From positions 39,199 through 103,198 of the IMG/VR virus record IMGVR_UViG_3300000117_007448: DNA of 64,000 nucleotides; one strand, given 5' to 3'. Shown piece by piece: positions 7,815-16,996 of this stretch. The position numbers and the translations under genes were made by a program. Numbering within the stretch: position 1 is the stretch's first letter; every line of letters begins with the position of its first letter. The notes under the pieces were generated by a model, which saw only the letters and a list, made by a program, of their open reading frames with translations, did not search any database and was not told the DNA's origin. Origin of the DNA: a virus.

Positions 7815-8916
7815 TCTCTTTATCACCTGTCCATACTTCTAAGTCTTTTCTGAGTCTTTTGTCGTTTTTAAGAGACATATATCTGCTTGAGGCCTTCTTG
7901 ACCCACCATTTAAATATATTCTCCAGATAGTGTTTATCGTGGTTATCCTTGTCTGGAATCAACTTATCTGTCTTACCAGTCACTACATCAACAAAGTTTG
8001 AGAAACCATAATTACAAGCGTAATATCGTTTCTTTTCAGTTAAATTAAGAGCTTTATTGATTGTTTTATTATATCTTTCCAAATCCTCACCATCTAAATT
8101 AGCCTTGATAAGAGCCTGTATTTTTGTAGATATTTTAAGTTTTCTTGATGAGGCATCTTCTGGTACTATCGGTTCACCAACAGCTTTTTCCATATAATCT
8201 CTTAAATCTTCATATGGTTTGCCGTGCATCAACGGTAAAAAATTAGAATCTGTAAGACCTTTAAATCGTAAAAATGGCTTCATGCCATCATACTGTGAAC
8301 TAGACTTTGATGAACCATACAAACTGGTCGTTTCAAATAAACAAGTATTCATACCTGGATATTTTGTATTCATTCTTTCACGAACAAAGTGTGAACAACA
8401 AATACCAGCCAATAATTTACCACCAAGGTAATTAAAACCAAATGGTTGTGATGGCACAATTGCAAAACCCATAATTGATGTTTTATTAAATGATACTGCT
8501 GTTTTAGCATCTTGTGTAAAAACACAATCTAATAGTTGATTTCTTGGTTTCATATTAATTACAGGAGAACCAATACGAATAAAACCAAGCCACTTTTTAC
8601 TATTCGTTTCTAATACACCTAATCGTAATGATTTTCCTGGAATACTTGTCATATTGGAATGAGATGAAATAATTTTAACATAAATGTCCCACATATTTTG
8701 GTTCATTTCATGTATTTCTATATTCATATCTTCTGGGTGCATATCAAAGTTATCAAATAAATCTATTTCAGGTCCCATTCCTGGTAATCCAAAGGACATT
8801 TTTTCAACTGTACTTACTTTTTGATCACGAATATAATCTGCAATACCATCAAATTTATCAAAGTAATCTGAGAATACTTTGGCACCGTGTATAGCTTGTT
8901 CTTTAGTTATTTTCAT
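7798..8916 (-). CDS. DUF4338/DruA-like protein, paralogue 1
   Basis: A protein of 372 aa related to the gene at 27295-28578. The shared core runs WLGFIRIGSP, a few tens of residues, then MGFAIVPSQPFGFNYLGGKL with LLAGICCS, later TTSLYG, SQYDGMKPF and GLT. The order of these blocks resembles DUF4338 (Druantia DruA) and, more loosely, the GNAT-like Mom family. This copy lacks the RDKFIGW block seen in its paralogue. It overlaps the gp41 helicase gene by 4 bp, so it is expressed with replication genes. No catalytic role is established; nucleic-acid or base modification is possible by analogy with Mom. The family call is from pattern memory only. Confidence 0.45.
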   Translation of the reverse strand: MKITKEQAIHGAKVFSDYFDKFDGIADYIRDQKVSTVEKMSFGLPGMGPEIDLFDNFDMHPEDMNIEIHEMNQNMWDIYVKIISSHSNMTSIPGKSLRLGVLETNSKKWLGFIRIGSPVINMKPRNQLLDCVFTQDAKTAVSFNKTSIMGFAIVPSQPFGFNYLGGKLLAGICCSHFVRERMNTKYPGMNTCLFETTSLYGSSKSSSQYDGMKPFLRFKGLTDSNFLPLMHGKPYEDLRDYMEKAVGEPIVPEDASSRKLKISTKIQALIKANLDGEDLERYNKTINKALNLTEKKRYYACNYGFSNFVDVVTGKTDKLIPDKDNHDKHYLENIFKWWVKKASSRYMSLKNDKRLRKDLEVWTGDKEIDIIR

Positions 8917-10322
8917 ATTTTAAAGTCACCGAATTTGTCATCAAATCTTTTCTCATTCTTACCAAATGAATTTAGAGGTTTATCAGGACCTTTGTCATCT
9001 TGACCAGATTCTATAATGCCATCTTGACCCGATTGTTCTACATCATATAACTTCATTTTAGCTCTATCAACACCAACGATAAACTTTTTGAAATAACTTG
9101 GATCTGCATAACGATTCTTTTGTTGTTTCACAAGTATTTGATTGAGTTGTTCTAGTTCTTCATTTGATACAATAGAAAACATAAAGTCTGCTGTTGCAGG
9201 TAAACCAAATGATTCTGAAACATCTTCAAGACCTGGATCTGAGTTTGTATAACCAGACCTAGTTGTTTGTGTTGCTGATACAACTGGTAACTCATACTCA
9301 ACTGCAAGGCCTCTTAATTCTTCTGCAATGGCCTTTATGAATGTATATGAATTAATATTATTACCAGGTTTCATTCTTGCTGAAGTACAAATATTTAAGT
9401 AATCAACAAATATTATATCAGGTTTGAATTGTTTTTTCAATGTTAACTCACTTAATAATGCACGAAAATGTAAAGTAGATGCAGCTGCTGTTGGATATTC
9501 TTTAATGATTAATTGGCCTTGTGTCTTTGCTTTTAATACATTAAACTTAGCTTCGTAATCTTCTTTTGAAACTGATCTCAAATCATTCAAACTAATATTT
9601 AATAAGTTAGCATCAATTCTTTCTGCAATCTTTTCTTCAGCCATTTCCATGGTAATGTATAAAACATTATTACCTTGAGATATACAAGCTGATGCCATAT
9701 GACACATAAACAAACTTTTACCAACACCTGTACCTGCCATAATTACATTCAAGGTTTTAATTGGTAAACCACCTTTTGTAATCTTATTAAATATATCAAG
9801 ATCAAAGCTCACTCTATTTTCAACTTTATGATAAAAATCAAATCTTTCACTAAAATCATTTATGTAATCATGACCAATGTGTGTATCAAAAGAAACACCA
9901 AGTGCATCACTTAAAAGTTTTGGTATTTCACCTTTAGATTTTTTTGTATTTTTATCATCAAGAATAGAAACAGAGTTCATGATGGCATTGTAAATGGCCT
10001 TATCTTGACAAAACTTTTCAGTTTGGTCTATAAGCCAATTCAATTCTACTTCTTCATCTTTACTCTTTTTTATTTCTTGTAGAAGCTCTATTGATTTAGA
10101 AACTTCATCTTCTGTAAGATTTTTCTTTTCTGTAAAATTAATTACAAGAACTTCATGTGTAGGAAGATTTTCATATTCATTTACAAAATCAAAAATTTCA
10201 CGAAATACTTTCCTTTCTACTGACTCTGAAAAGTAATCAGGTTGTATAAAAGGTAAAACTTTTCGGGTAAACTCTTCATTGTAAACTAAGTTTTTCAGTA
10301 TTGTCTGTTCTAGTCTCATCAT
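8913..10322 (-). CDS. gp41: Replicative DNA helicase gp41 (DnaB family)
   Basis: A protein of 469 aa, close to T4 gp41 (475 aa). The N-terminal helical domain (RLEQTILKNLVYNEEF) aligns with T4 gp41. The RecA-type core has Walker A GTGVGKSLFMCH (about 202), Walker B PDIIFVDYLNI (about 301) and the SATQTTRSG sensor segment (about 350). It forms the hexameric 5'-3' helicase at the replication fork with the primase. Its start lies inside the 3' end of uvsX (47-bp overlap), and the T4 alignment supports that start, so the overlap appears real. The second of two adjacent ATGs (10319) is an alternative start. Confidence 0.93.
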   Translation of the reverse strand: MMRLEQTILKNLVYNEEFTRKVLPFIQPDYFSESVERKVFREIFDFVNEYENLPTHEVLVINFTEKKNLTEDEVSKSIELLQEIKKSKDEEVELNWLIDQTEKFCQDKAIYNAIMNSVSILDDKNTKKSKGEIPKLLSDALGVSFDTHIGHDYINDFSERFDFYHKVENRVSFDLDIFNKITKGGLPIKTLNVIMAGTGVGKSLFMCHMASACISQGNNVLYITMEMAEEKIAERIDANLLNISLNDLRSVSKEDYEAKFNVLKAKTQGQLIIKEYPTAAASTLHFRALLSELTLKKQFKPDIIFVDYLNICTSARMKPGNNINSYTFIKAIAEELRGLAVEYELPVVSATQTTRSGYTNSDPGLEDVSESFGLPATADFMFSIVSNEELEQLNQILVKQQKNRYADPSYFKKFIVGVDRAKMKLYDVEQSGQDGIIESGQDDKGPDKPLNSFGKNEKRFDDKFGDFKI

Positions 10323-11343
10323 TGTCTAATATATTCCCATAACCTATTTGATATTTTTCTTGTACGAATGTTTTAAACTGCTTGTCATTTAATATATCAT
10401 ACCAGAATTCTTTTGTTTGTGTGGCATCAAAGCGTACTTTATCACCAATTTCGCCTGTTGTTCTATCTACTTTTGCATACCAACCTGGAGAAGGTTTAGC
10501 TACATACTGACCTTCAATTGCAATATCAAGTAATCCAGAATACTTTTGAATACCACCATTAAATGATACTGAAACTGGTATCTTAGACTTTTCTTTTACA
10601 AATCTAGATTTTTCCACATTAATAATAAAATTATAGCCTGTAATATCTTTACCTGTTTTTTCTTGTTGTCTACCAAGAATCCAAATTGTATCGGCTGAGT
10701 AATAAGATCCTGTGCCACCACCAACAATATCTTTAGGGAACATACCAATTTCTTTGTAAGTATGATTAACAACAACTAAAGGTATATCTTTGATTGTAAG
10801 ATGTGGTGTTATCATTCTAAACAGAGATTTAATACTTTTAGCTCTTGTCATATCTGCAACTGATCTACCTTCAAGTGAATCTTCAATTTCTTTTTTAGAT
10901 GCAAGATTACCAACAGAATCTAAAATAAAAATAACTTTATCTTCACTTGTAATATCACCCAATTGATTCATAATATCATGTTTCAATTCTTCAACATTTG
11001 TAACAGGTGTATGTAATACTCTTTCCATATCAACATCAAATGTTTCAAAATACTTTTGTGGAGTACCAAACTCTGAATCATAAAATATGACCACGGCATC
11101 TTTATATTTCTTTAGATATGATGATGCCATCAATAAAGCAAAGGCACTCTTAAAATGTTTTGAAGGCCCAGCTAACATAGTTAAGCCTGGAACAATGCCA
11201 CCATCAAGTGAACCTGAAAGTGCAACATTAACTATCGGTACACTTGTTTGTACCATATCTTTTTTATTAAAAAATTTTGACTTTGATAATATAGCCGAAT
11301 CTTTAATTGTAGTATTCTTTTTCAATCTATCTAATAAACTCAT
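10276..11343 (-). CDS. uvsX: UvsX recombinase (RecA-like)
   Basis: A protein of 355 aa, short compared with T4 UvsX (391 aa). The Walker A variant AGPSKHFKSAFAL (about 58) is the UvsX-type loop, VIFYDSEFGTP (about 85) follows, Walker B is VIFILDSVGN (about 142), and the L2-side GGGTGSYYSADT segment is present (about 208). It catalyses strand exchange in phage recombination-dependent replication, with UvsY as mediator. The acidic C-terminus (DNDETRTDNTEKL) is encoded in the region overlapping the gp41 start. The stop of the membrane protein gene abuts its own neighbourhood with 0-1 bp spacing, so the genes form one operon. Confidence 0.95.
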   Translation of the reverse strand: MSLLDRLKKNTTIKDSAILSKSKFFNKKDMVQTSVPIVNVALSGSLDGGIVPGLTMLAGPSKHFKSAFALLMASSYLKKYKDAVVIFYDSEFGTPQKYFETFDVDMERVLHTPVTNVEELKHDIMNQLGDITSEDKVIFILDSVGNLASKKEIEDSLEGRSVADMTRAKSIKSLFRMITPHLTIKDIPLVVVNHTYKEIGMFPKDIVGGGTGSYYSADTIWILGRQQEKTGKDITGYNFIINVEKSRFVKEKSKIPVSVSFNGGIQKYSGLLDIAIEGQYVAKPSPGWYAKVDRTTGEIGDKVRFDATQTKEFWYDILNDKQFKTFVQEKYQIGYGNILDNDETRTDNTEKLSLQ

Positions 11344-12162
11344 TTAACTATCCTTCATTTTTGTGATTTGATTTCTTGGCACTAGCATTTTATCCTTGTC
11401 TATAAAGAAGGAGTCTAAACTAGGACTAGGTGGTAAGTCAAGCTTTTTTTTCTTGTTTACCTTTTTTATTATAGTTTTAGGTTTTTCATTTTTATATTTT
11501 CTGTAAGATTGATTTGCGGCTATGAGTAATAATACCGCAAGAGGATCAAAAACAAATATGATTATAAAAATTACAGTTCTTACAGCTTTATCTATAAATT
11601 GAGGGTCACCTTCACCATATAAAAACTCGGCGATAAACATAATTGGTCCAACTTCTGCTTTTAATATATTCTCTTGCCTCAGCAGAGGTAATTTTTCTTT
11701 TGTAAGTTCTACCAATTGTGCTTGTGCATTTCGTATTTGTCTATCTGTTGTTCTTGCAACTTTCTCAGGATCATCACCTGCCTGTTTATACAGATATGTT
11801 AATCTTTCTCTAATTAAGTTTTCTCTTAATTCTATTTGTTTAATTTGCACAGAATTTGCACCAACTACTATGTTGGATTCAATATGAGCTCTTGAGAGAA
11901 AGCCAAATATACCCATAGAAGTAATTAACATCACAAGTATGATAGCTGTAATGAAATATACTTTCATGACTAAAATAGTTTCTTTCCAGTTATTATATAA
12001 CCAAGATACTGTTACAAGTTTTGCCACTTCTAAAACAGCACCCATTACAATGATTGGCCAAAATGATCCTGGAAAAATCTGTGCTAAACCTATTACAGAA
12101 TAATAAGCTGCAATTACTGATAATCCTATTGCTGTAATAAAAGGTAAAATTGCTTGTATCAT
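11344..12162 (-). CDS. Membrane protein with coiled-coil loop
   Basis: A protein of 272 aa with about four hydrophobic helices: residues 3-28, 33-56, 66-90 and about 185-215. A long charged helical segment (about 100-170, RENLIRERLTYLYKQAGDDP) lies between the third and fourth helices. The lysine-rich tail (KTIIKKVNKKKKLDLPP) would face the cytoplasm. It lies between uvsX and a 2OG oxygenase gene inside the replication operon. Similar proteins occur at this position in marine T4-like phages, but I know of no function. It could anchor replication or lysis-control components at the inner membrane (inference). Confidence 0.7.
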   Translation of the reverse strand: MIQAILPFITAIGLSVIAAYYSVIGLAQIFPGSFWPIIVMGAVLEVAKLVTVSWLYNNWKETILVMKVYFITAIILVMLITSMGIFGFLSRAHIESNIVVGANSVQIKQIELRENLIRERLTYLYKQAGDDPEKVARTTDRQIRNAQAQLVELTKEKLPLLRQENILKAEVGPIMFIAEFLYGEGDPQFIDKAVRTVIFIIIFVFDPLAVLLLIAANQSYRKYKNEKPKTIIKKVNKKKKLDLPPSPSLDSFFIDKDKMLVPRNQITKMKDS

Positions 12163-12797
12163 TTTATATCTAATTCAAATTCTTTTGTGCCAAGTCTACC
12201 TTTAATATGAACATTAAAAGCAAGTGAGTGTCTATCATTGTCTGTTTCATTTTTACCTACACTATGAATTGTTGATGATGGAAACATATACACATCTCCG
12301 TTTTTTGGAATCATACTCCAAATTTTTGAGTTAAATAAATTATAATCTATGACATCTACATCACATGAATGTGGAAAAATACCAGACACACTCAAATCTC
12401 TTAGAAGTGTAAATTCACCACAATCTTTCTCGCCAGTTACATCAAAATAATAAACACCAGAAAGAATACAATTTGTATGAATATGTTGTTGAGCCCAATC
12501 TCCAGATTTATGCCTAACTACCCATGAATTAGTAATATAAAATTCTATACTATCATGAGCTCTAAGTTCTCTATAAGCATATTTTATTATTTCATCATTT
12601 ATTTTATCTTTTAATGATGCACATTCTGGGTTGTTAAGTATGTATTTATCTACACCATAATCACCATTGTCTGATACCATTCTTTCAAATTTTTGATTTT
12701 TAAAAAAATCTTTAGTTGTTTCATCAATTAACAAACCCTGTTTTACATAGAGTGGTGTGCTAAACAGAGGTACTATTTTATAATCTATTTCATCCAA
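12159..12797 (-). CDS. 2OG-Fe(II) oxygenase (2OG-FeII_Oxy_5 type)
   Basis: A protein of 212 aa with the signature of the 2OG-FeII_Oxy_5 family common in marine phages: WAQQHIHTNCILSGVYYF (about 98-115) supplies the proximal metal ligands, and SSTIHSVGKNETDNDRHSLA (about 174-193) supplies the distal His and the Arg that binds 2-oxoglutarate. It would hydroxylate an unknown substrate using O2 and 2-oxoglutarate. It overlaps the membrane protein gene by 4 bp and the polymerase gene by 8 bp, so it is co-expressed with gp43 and uvsX. The substrate cannot be inferred from the sequence. Confidence 0.8.
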   Translation of the reverse strand: MDEIDYKIVPLFSTPLYVKQGLLIDETTKDFFKNQKFERMVSDNGDYGVDKYILNNPECASLKDKINDEIIKYAYRELRAHDSIEFYITNSWVVRHKSGDWAQQHIHTNCILSGVYYFDVTGEKDCGEFTLLRDLSVSGIFPHSCDVDVIDYNLFNSKIWSMIPKNGDVYMFPSSTIHSVGKNETDNDRHSLAFNVHIKGRLGTKEFELDIK

Positions 12798-15312
12798 AAA
12801 AACTCTCCAATGAATTTGTTTTTTCTATTTCCCAGCCAATACATTCTACAATAAATCTTGTAGGTTCTATGAACCCTTTTTGAAACTGGGTGTCAAAGTC
12901 AATGTATTTGTGTAGACCAAACTCTTTTGGTATTCTTGTTGGAAAAGATAAAACATTATCTTTTATTGGATTTGGTTGTTTAAGATATGTGAACTTAAGC
13001 TTTTCACCAGATTGAATCTTAGGATATTTTTTCTCAAGGCCCAATTTCTCTAATTGTAAATTATATAATAGAGCACCTCTGACATGAATTGGAGTGCCTT
13101 TCTTATAGATCAAAGTATTATCTTGATATGTTTTCAAACCATTACAACCTCGAGGAAAAGATATTTCTTCTGGTGGTAAATTTTTAAACTCTTCTTTAAA
13201 TTTTGCAATAAACTCTTGAACCTCATCTTCACCTTTTGTAACAATAATTCTAGTAAGCTCTTTCATCTTTTCACGAATTGCATAAGGTGTTGATGACTTA
13301 ATCATTTCAAGACCCATAATCTTGAGTTTAGGTGTTGTGTATCTAACACCCTCATTGTCATAAACATTTAGAATATATCTCTTCTTAGCAGTCCAAACAC
13401 CTTTATCTGCAAGTGCTTCACGTTTCATTACCATTTTTTGGTCATAAGCATGAACGTAATCAGCAAGCTCTTTATAACTTTTATCAATAAACGATTGTAT
13501 CTTACCATCACAAACTTTGTCCATGAATTTGATAACTTCGTTAGTTTCTGGCTTTTCTTTAAATACTTTATTAACAAGCGTACCAAGTTTGAGATAAATC
13601 GAATCTGTATCTGATGCAACCACATAATCTTCTTTCGTATCAAGTAAATTATTCATGTATCCATTTAATTTATTTTCAATCCAACGAATAGCTAATTGAC
13701 CTGCCAATGTAACAGCTAGTGCCTGTCTTAGATCATAGAATCTAAAGTATTGTGAACCAAGAGCACCATAAGCGGAGTTTAGTGATACTTTCTTTGCAAG
13801 TTGTAGATTATTATATCTTGATATTAAATGTGATAGTTCTTTACTCGGCTTCTTTTCATAATCTTTTTGAGCTTGTATCATCAACTTTTTAAATTTCTTA
13901 CGATCTTCATACATCTCTTCCATCATCTTAGGTAAGAAACCTTGTTGAGTAGTTCTAAAGAATTGACCATTTGGTGTAAGTGATACATTGTTTAATTCTT
14001 TTGTATCCACTTTTTGTGATAAGAGTGATTCGACATTTACACCTTGTGTTAACACATCATTCATATCTTTTGTATATTCATCAGCATTAATAATAGTTTC
14101 TGGGCTAATATTATACATGATAAGTAAATGCGGATACAAACTGTTCAAGTCAAATGATGCAACCCAATCGTGCATACCAATTTGAGGTTCTTTTACATAA
14201 GCGCCTTCAAAAGCAGATATTTTCTTTTTAAATTTTTTCTGTGGTACAATAATATTTTTTCGTAGTAAATGATTGTATATTAAAGAATCCCACATTCTTG
14301 TTTGTGCAAATACATCTTCAAGATTTGTCTTGGTATCATATGCAAGAGTTAAAGCCAATTCAATTAATTTCAACTTACCTTCAAGTTGTAAAATTAGATC
14401 AACGTCTTTAATATTATAGTCGATAAACTTCTGATAGTTTTCTTGATATAAATTATGCAAGCTATCATACTCATCATACGATAACTTTCTTTCACCAAGT
14501 TCTACATTTGCAATCGCATCAAGCTTATATGATTCTTGTGATTTACCACCTGGTGCATACCATTTGTATAGTTCGATATAATCAAGTGCATTGATACCAG
14601 ATAGATGATATGATATAAGCTCTCGCCCATTGAGAACAACTTTTCTTTCCCATATATTATTCCAAGGTGAGAGTTTCTTAGCAAAGTCATCACCAAACAA
14701 CATACGAAAACGATTTACCAAATATGGTATATCAAAAAAGTCTGTATTCCAACCAGAGATAACATCAGGATAATCTTCTTGCCAATGTTTTATAAATTGT
14801 TTACATAGATCATTTTCATTTTCACATTTGATGTATGTTACGTTTTCAGGACAATCATAGTCACGACAACCAAATACAACCGAATTACCATTTAGTTGGC
14901 GAATACAAATAGCTGTGATTGGTGCTCTCGCTTCATATGGGTCAGGAAAACCGTAAGCTGAACTTACCTCAATATCAATTACTGATACATTTATATCATT
15001 AATATTCCATTCTATTTGACCTTTGAAATTATCTGCTATGAAACCATATTCAAAACGATCCATGCCGTAAATGTCAAAATTATCAACATCTTTATATTTA
15101 CGTTGAAAGTCTTTTGCAGCTCTGATAGATTCAAATCGCATAGCATCTAAAGGTTCACCGTGAATACCTTTGTATTGAGTTTCAGTTTTTTTAGATTTTA
15201 CGAATAGGCTTGGCGTGTATGTTACTTTAGTCTTTACTTTTTTACCGTTATTTACACCACGATAAAGTATGTAATTGCCTTGACAAAGTACGTTAGTATA
15301 ATGTTTAGCCAT
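12790..15312 (-). CDS. gp43: DNA polymerase gp43 (family B)
   Basis: A protein of 840 aa from the chosen start (T4 gp43 is 898 aa). The 3'-5' exonuclease motifs are DIEVSSAYG (Exo I, about 114), WNTDFFDIP (Exo II, about 203) and YNIKDVDL (Exo III, about 300). The polymerase motifs are DLNSLYPHLL (A), KVSLNSAYGALG (B) and ASDTDSIYL (C). The ATG at 15312 overlaps the previous TAA as TAATG and gives the MAKHYTN start. An in-frame start at 15360 would add 16 residues inside the upstream gene. It is transcribed from the sigma70-type promoter at 15599-15627 with the small gene ahead of it. Confidence 0.95.
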   Translation of the reverse strand: MAKHYTNVLCQGNYILYRGVNNGKKVKTKVTYTPSLFVKSKKTETQYKGIHGEPLDAMRFESIRAAKDFQRKYKDVDNFDIYGMDRFEYGFIADNFKGQIEWNINDINVSVIDIEVSSAYGFPDPYEARAPITAICIRQLNGNSVVFGCRDYDCPENVTYIKCENENDLCKQFIKHWQEDYPDVISGWNTDFFDIPYLVNRFRMLFGDDFAKKLSPWNNIWERKVVLNGRELISYHLSGINALDYIELYKWYAPGGKSQESYKLDAIANVELGERKLSYDEYDSLHNLYQENYQKFIDYNIKDVDLILQLEGKLKLIELALTLAYDTKTNLEDVFAQTRMWDSLIYNHLLRKNIIVPQKKFKKKISAFEGAYVKEPQIGMHDWVASFDLNSLYPHLLIMYNISPETIINADEYTKDMNDVLTQGVNVESLLSQKVDTKELNNVSLTPNGQFFRTTQQGFLPKMMEEMYEDRKKFKKLMIQAQKDYEKKPSKELSHLISRYNNLQLAKKVSLNSAYGALGSQYFRFYDLRQALAVTLAGQLAIRWIENKLNGYMNNLLDTKEDYVVASDTDSIYLKLGTLVNKVFKEKPETNEVIKFMDKVCDGKIQSFIDKSYKELADYVHAYDQKMVMKREALADKGVWTAKKRYILNVYDNEGVRYTTPKLKIMGLEMIKSSTPYAIREKMKELTRIIVTKGEDEVQEFIAKFKEEFKNLPPEEISFPRGCNGLKTYQDNTLIYKKGTPIHVRGALLYNLQLEKLGLEKKYPKIQSGEKLKFTYLKQPNPIKDNVLSFPTRIPKEFGLHKYIDFDTQFQKGFIEPTRFIVECIGWEIEKTNSLESFFG

Positions 15313-15560
15313 TAAACGGGTATCTTTGATGTTTGTTGAAAAACACCTAAGGTGACCCATCTTTTTGGAAATAACATTTCACGACCTCTAAAATCATTCA
15401 TATTTTTTGTAGGGTCTTGAACGAAACCAATAAGCTCTACTGATTTGTCAAATTCTCTATTTACAAGATCGTATCTTTCTGCTCTTGGTAAACTATATTC
15501 TATAGCCATTTTCTTAGCAATTTCTTGCCTTGCATTTGGCTTCCATCTTTTCTTACTCAT
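15312..15560 (-). CDS. Small hypothetical protein ahead of gp43
   Basis: A protein of 82 aa, basic at the N-terminus (MSKKRWKPNARQEIAKKM), with no recognised domain. It is the first gene after the promoter at 15599-15627 and its TAA overlaps the polymerase ATG, so translation of gp43 is likely coupled to it. Its place suggests a replication accessory role, but this is inference from context. Confidence 0.6.
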   Translation of the reverse strand: MSKKRWKPNARQEIAKKMAIEYSLPRAERYDLVNREFDKSVELIGFVQDPTKNMNDFRGREMLFPKRWVTLGVFQQTSKIPV

Positions 15561-15598
15561 AACAGCCTCTTTTCACATAAATTTTAATCATTGATACC

Positions 15599-15627
15599 AT
15601 TCTATCAGTATCAACCCCATTTGTCAA
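15599..15627 (-). promoter_or_regulatory. Sigma70-type promoter for the gp43 operon
   Basis: On the minus strand TTGACA (15627-15622), a 17-bp spacer and TAGAAT (15604-15599). The spacer AATGGGGTTGATACTGA differs at only two positions from that of the promoter at 24684-24712, and the match continues past the -10 (ATGGTA). It is about 40 bp upstream of the first ATG. Confidence 0.75.
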
Positions 15628-15649
15628 ACATAATATACTCAATTGCCTA

Positions 15650-15910
15650 TTACAAGAGTTCACCCATATCCAGTTTAAATAAATCATCTTTCAGTTGTTC
15701 AACTCGATCTTCTAATATCTTAATAGTTTGCCTTAAATGGCCTGAAGGATTTTTATGGCCATTTTCTTTATATTCATCTTGAAATATTATAATTTCATCT
15801 TCTAATACTCTGATACGAATTAATAATTCACCAACTGCTGTTTTGTTTATAATTTGATGTGTTATATTATCCATAATTTCATTTGTCCCTAAAGCTTTAT
15901 ATATTTTCAT
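15650..15910 (-). CDS. Hypothetical coiled-coil protein
   Basis: A protein of 86 aa, acidic and helical, with heptad-like hydrophobic spacing in LLIRIRVLEDEIIIFQDEY (about 30-48) and in ILEDRVEQLKDDLFKLD (about 65-81). No family is recognised. It is followed by the promoter of the gp43 operon, so it ends the preceding transcription unit. It overlaps the upstream gene by 4 bp. Confidence 0.55.
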   Translation of the reverse strand: MKIYKALGTNEIMDNITHQIINKTAVGELLIRIRVLEDEIIIFQDEYKENGHKNPSGHLRQTIKILEDRVEQLKDDLFKLDMGELL

Positions 15911-16524
15911 TCAACTATCCAATGGCCTAATCTATCACCACAAGGACTATCATACCATATTGAGTCTTTGGGTTGGGGTAGTTGTTCATCTTTCCAAACT
16001 GGGTAGATAACTTTGCCATTATGATTTTCAAAGTCATCATTGTATCTAAAATGTACTTCAATTACTTTACCACCAATATATTCTATATTAGTCCAATCTA
16101 GATTGTGCATACGGTGATAATTACAAACATCAGTACCCAATCTTTCAGGAAAAGGCATCTTTTTGTCTATTAGTTCCCATTTATCAAAGCGATCTAATCT
16201 GTCTTGCCTTGGATAACCTTTTGCTGTGGTTTTTTGTTGACCATAATGATAGTCAACTGTAATGTGTTCACCTTTAAATACTTCACACCAAAAATATCCT
16301 GGTTCTATTTCATCTTCAGGTGAAAGGTTCTGTATTCTAGCACCTTTACCCATCATATGTATGTTTGTAATTGGTCTTACAACATAATCATTTTTTTCTG
16401 GAACTGGAACACCAGCTGGGCCACAAAGATGTCCTAATTTTTTTGATAGTATGAGTTTATCATAAACCCATAATAAAGACCAAGGTAATTTAGTCCATAC
16501 ATCTTTATCATCTATGATGTTCAC
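15907..16524 (-). CDS. Conserved phage hypothetical protein
   Basis: A protein of 205 aa. DYVVRPITNIHMMGKGARIQ (about 47-66) and GGKVIEVHFRYNDDF (about 150) vaguely recall strands of an ATP-grasp enzyme, but no nucleotide-binding lysine or metal triad can be pointed to. The sequence is rich in Trp, His and Asp and has no membrane helix. It overlaps the M15 peptidase gene by one base (TAATG-type junction) and the coiled-coil gene by 4 bp. Function unknown. Confidence 0.55.
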   Translation of the reverse strand: MNIIDDKDVWTKLPWSLLWVYDKLILSKKLGHLCGPAGVPVPEKNDYVVRPITNIHMMGKGARIQNLSPEDEIEPGYFWCEVFKGEHITVDYHYGQQKTTAKGYPRQDRLDRFDKWELIDKKMPFPERLGTDVCNYHRMHNLDWTNIEYIGGKVIEVHFRYNDDFENHNGKVIYPVWKDEQLPQPKDSIWYDSPCGDRLGHWIVE

Positions 16525-16988
16525 TAAGCAATTAAGCCAAGCTTATAAACAGTCTTTCCATTTTCTTTCATGGCAGTCATTACTTTTTTATCGTTACCAT
16601 TTTCATTGTACGATACATGAACCCATCCAGAATCTGGAATACCTGGTGTATAAAACTCAAGTATTAATTGTTTAAAATCACAATTAGATTCTATCCACTC
16701 CGCTAACTCAGCATTTGCAACTCCGTTAATTTCTATATCGGCTGCAAATCCTTTACAATGGTCTGATGTTCTAGAACCACCTATTGCTGAATTAAGCTCA
16801 GGGCTTCTATATCCTGAATTTACTCTTACTGCTTTACCATAATTCTCTCTTACTGGTTGTAAAACATTTTCACAAAGCAATTTTAAATTTTCAATTTCTT
16901 CTTCACCTGGTTCATTATCAATATCTTTTCTTGTAGCTGTTTGACTTTTAATCATCTCTTTCAAAGAAAAATTATCTGATAGTTTCAT
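16524..16988 (-). CDS. M15-family peptidase (endolysin-type)
   Basis: A protein of 154 aa, the usual size of single-domain Peptidase M15_3 proteins. The start NFSLKEMIKSQTA is the typical FSLxEM opening. VNSGYRSPELNSAIGG (about 63) leads to SDHCKGFAADIE (about 81), which carries the zinc ligands His and Asp, and GWVHVSY (about 129) carries the third ligand. It would cut peptide cross-links in peptidoglycan, as endolysin or DNA-entry enzyme. There is no signal peptide, so release would need a holin, and none is identified in the window. Confidence 0.82.
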   Translation of the reverse strand: MKLSDNFSLKEMIKSQTATRKDIDNEPGEEEIENLKLLCENVLQPVRENYGKAVRVNSGYRSPELNSAIGGSRTSDHCKGFAADIEINGVANAELAEWIESNCDFKQLILEFYTPGIPDSGWVHVSYNENGNDKKVMTAMKENGKTVYKLGLIA

Positions 16989-16996
16989 TGAAACTC

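Noticed and set aside
15313-15360. Longer N-terminus for DNA polymerase gp43
   Set aside because: The extra 16 residues lie wholly in the upstream gene and are not like family N-termini; the TAATG junction at 15312 fits coupling.
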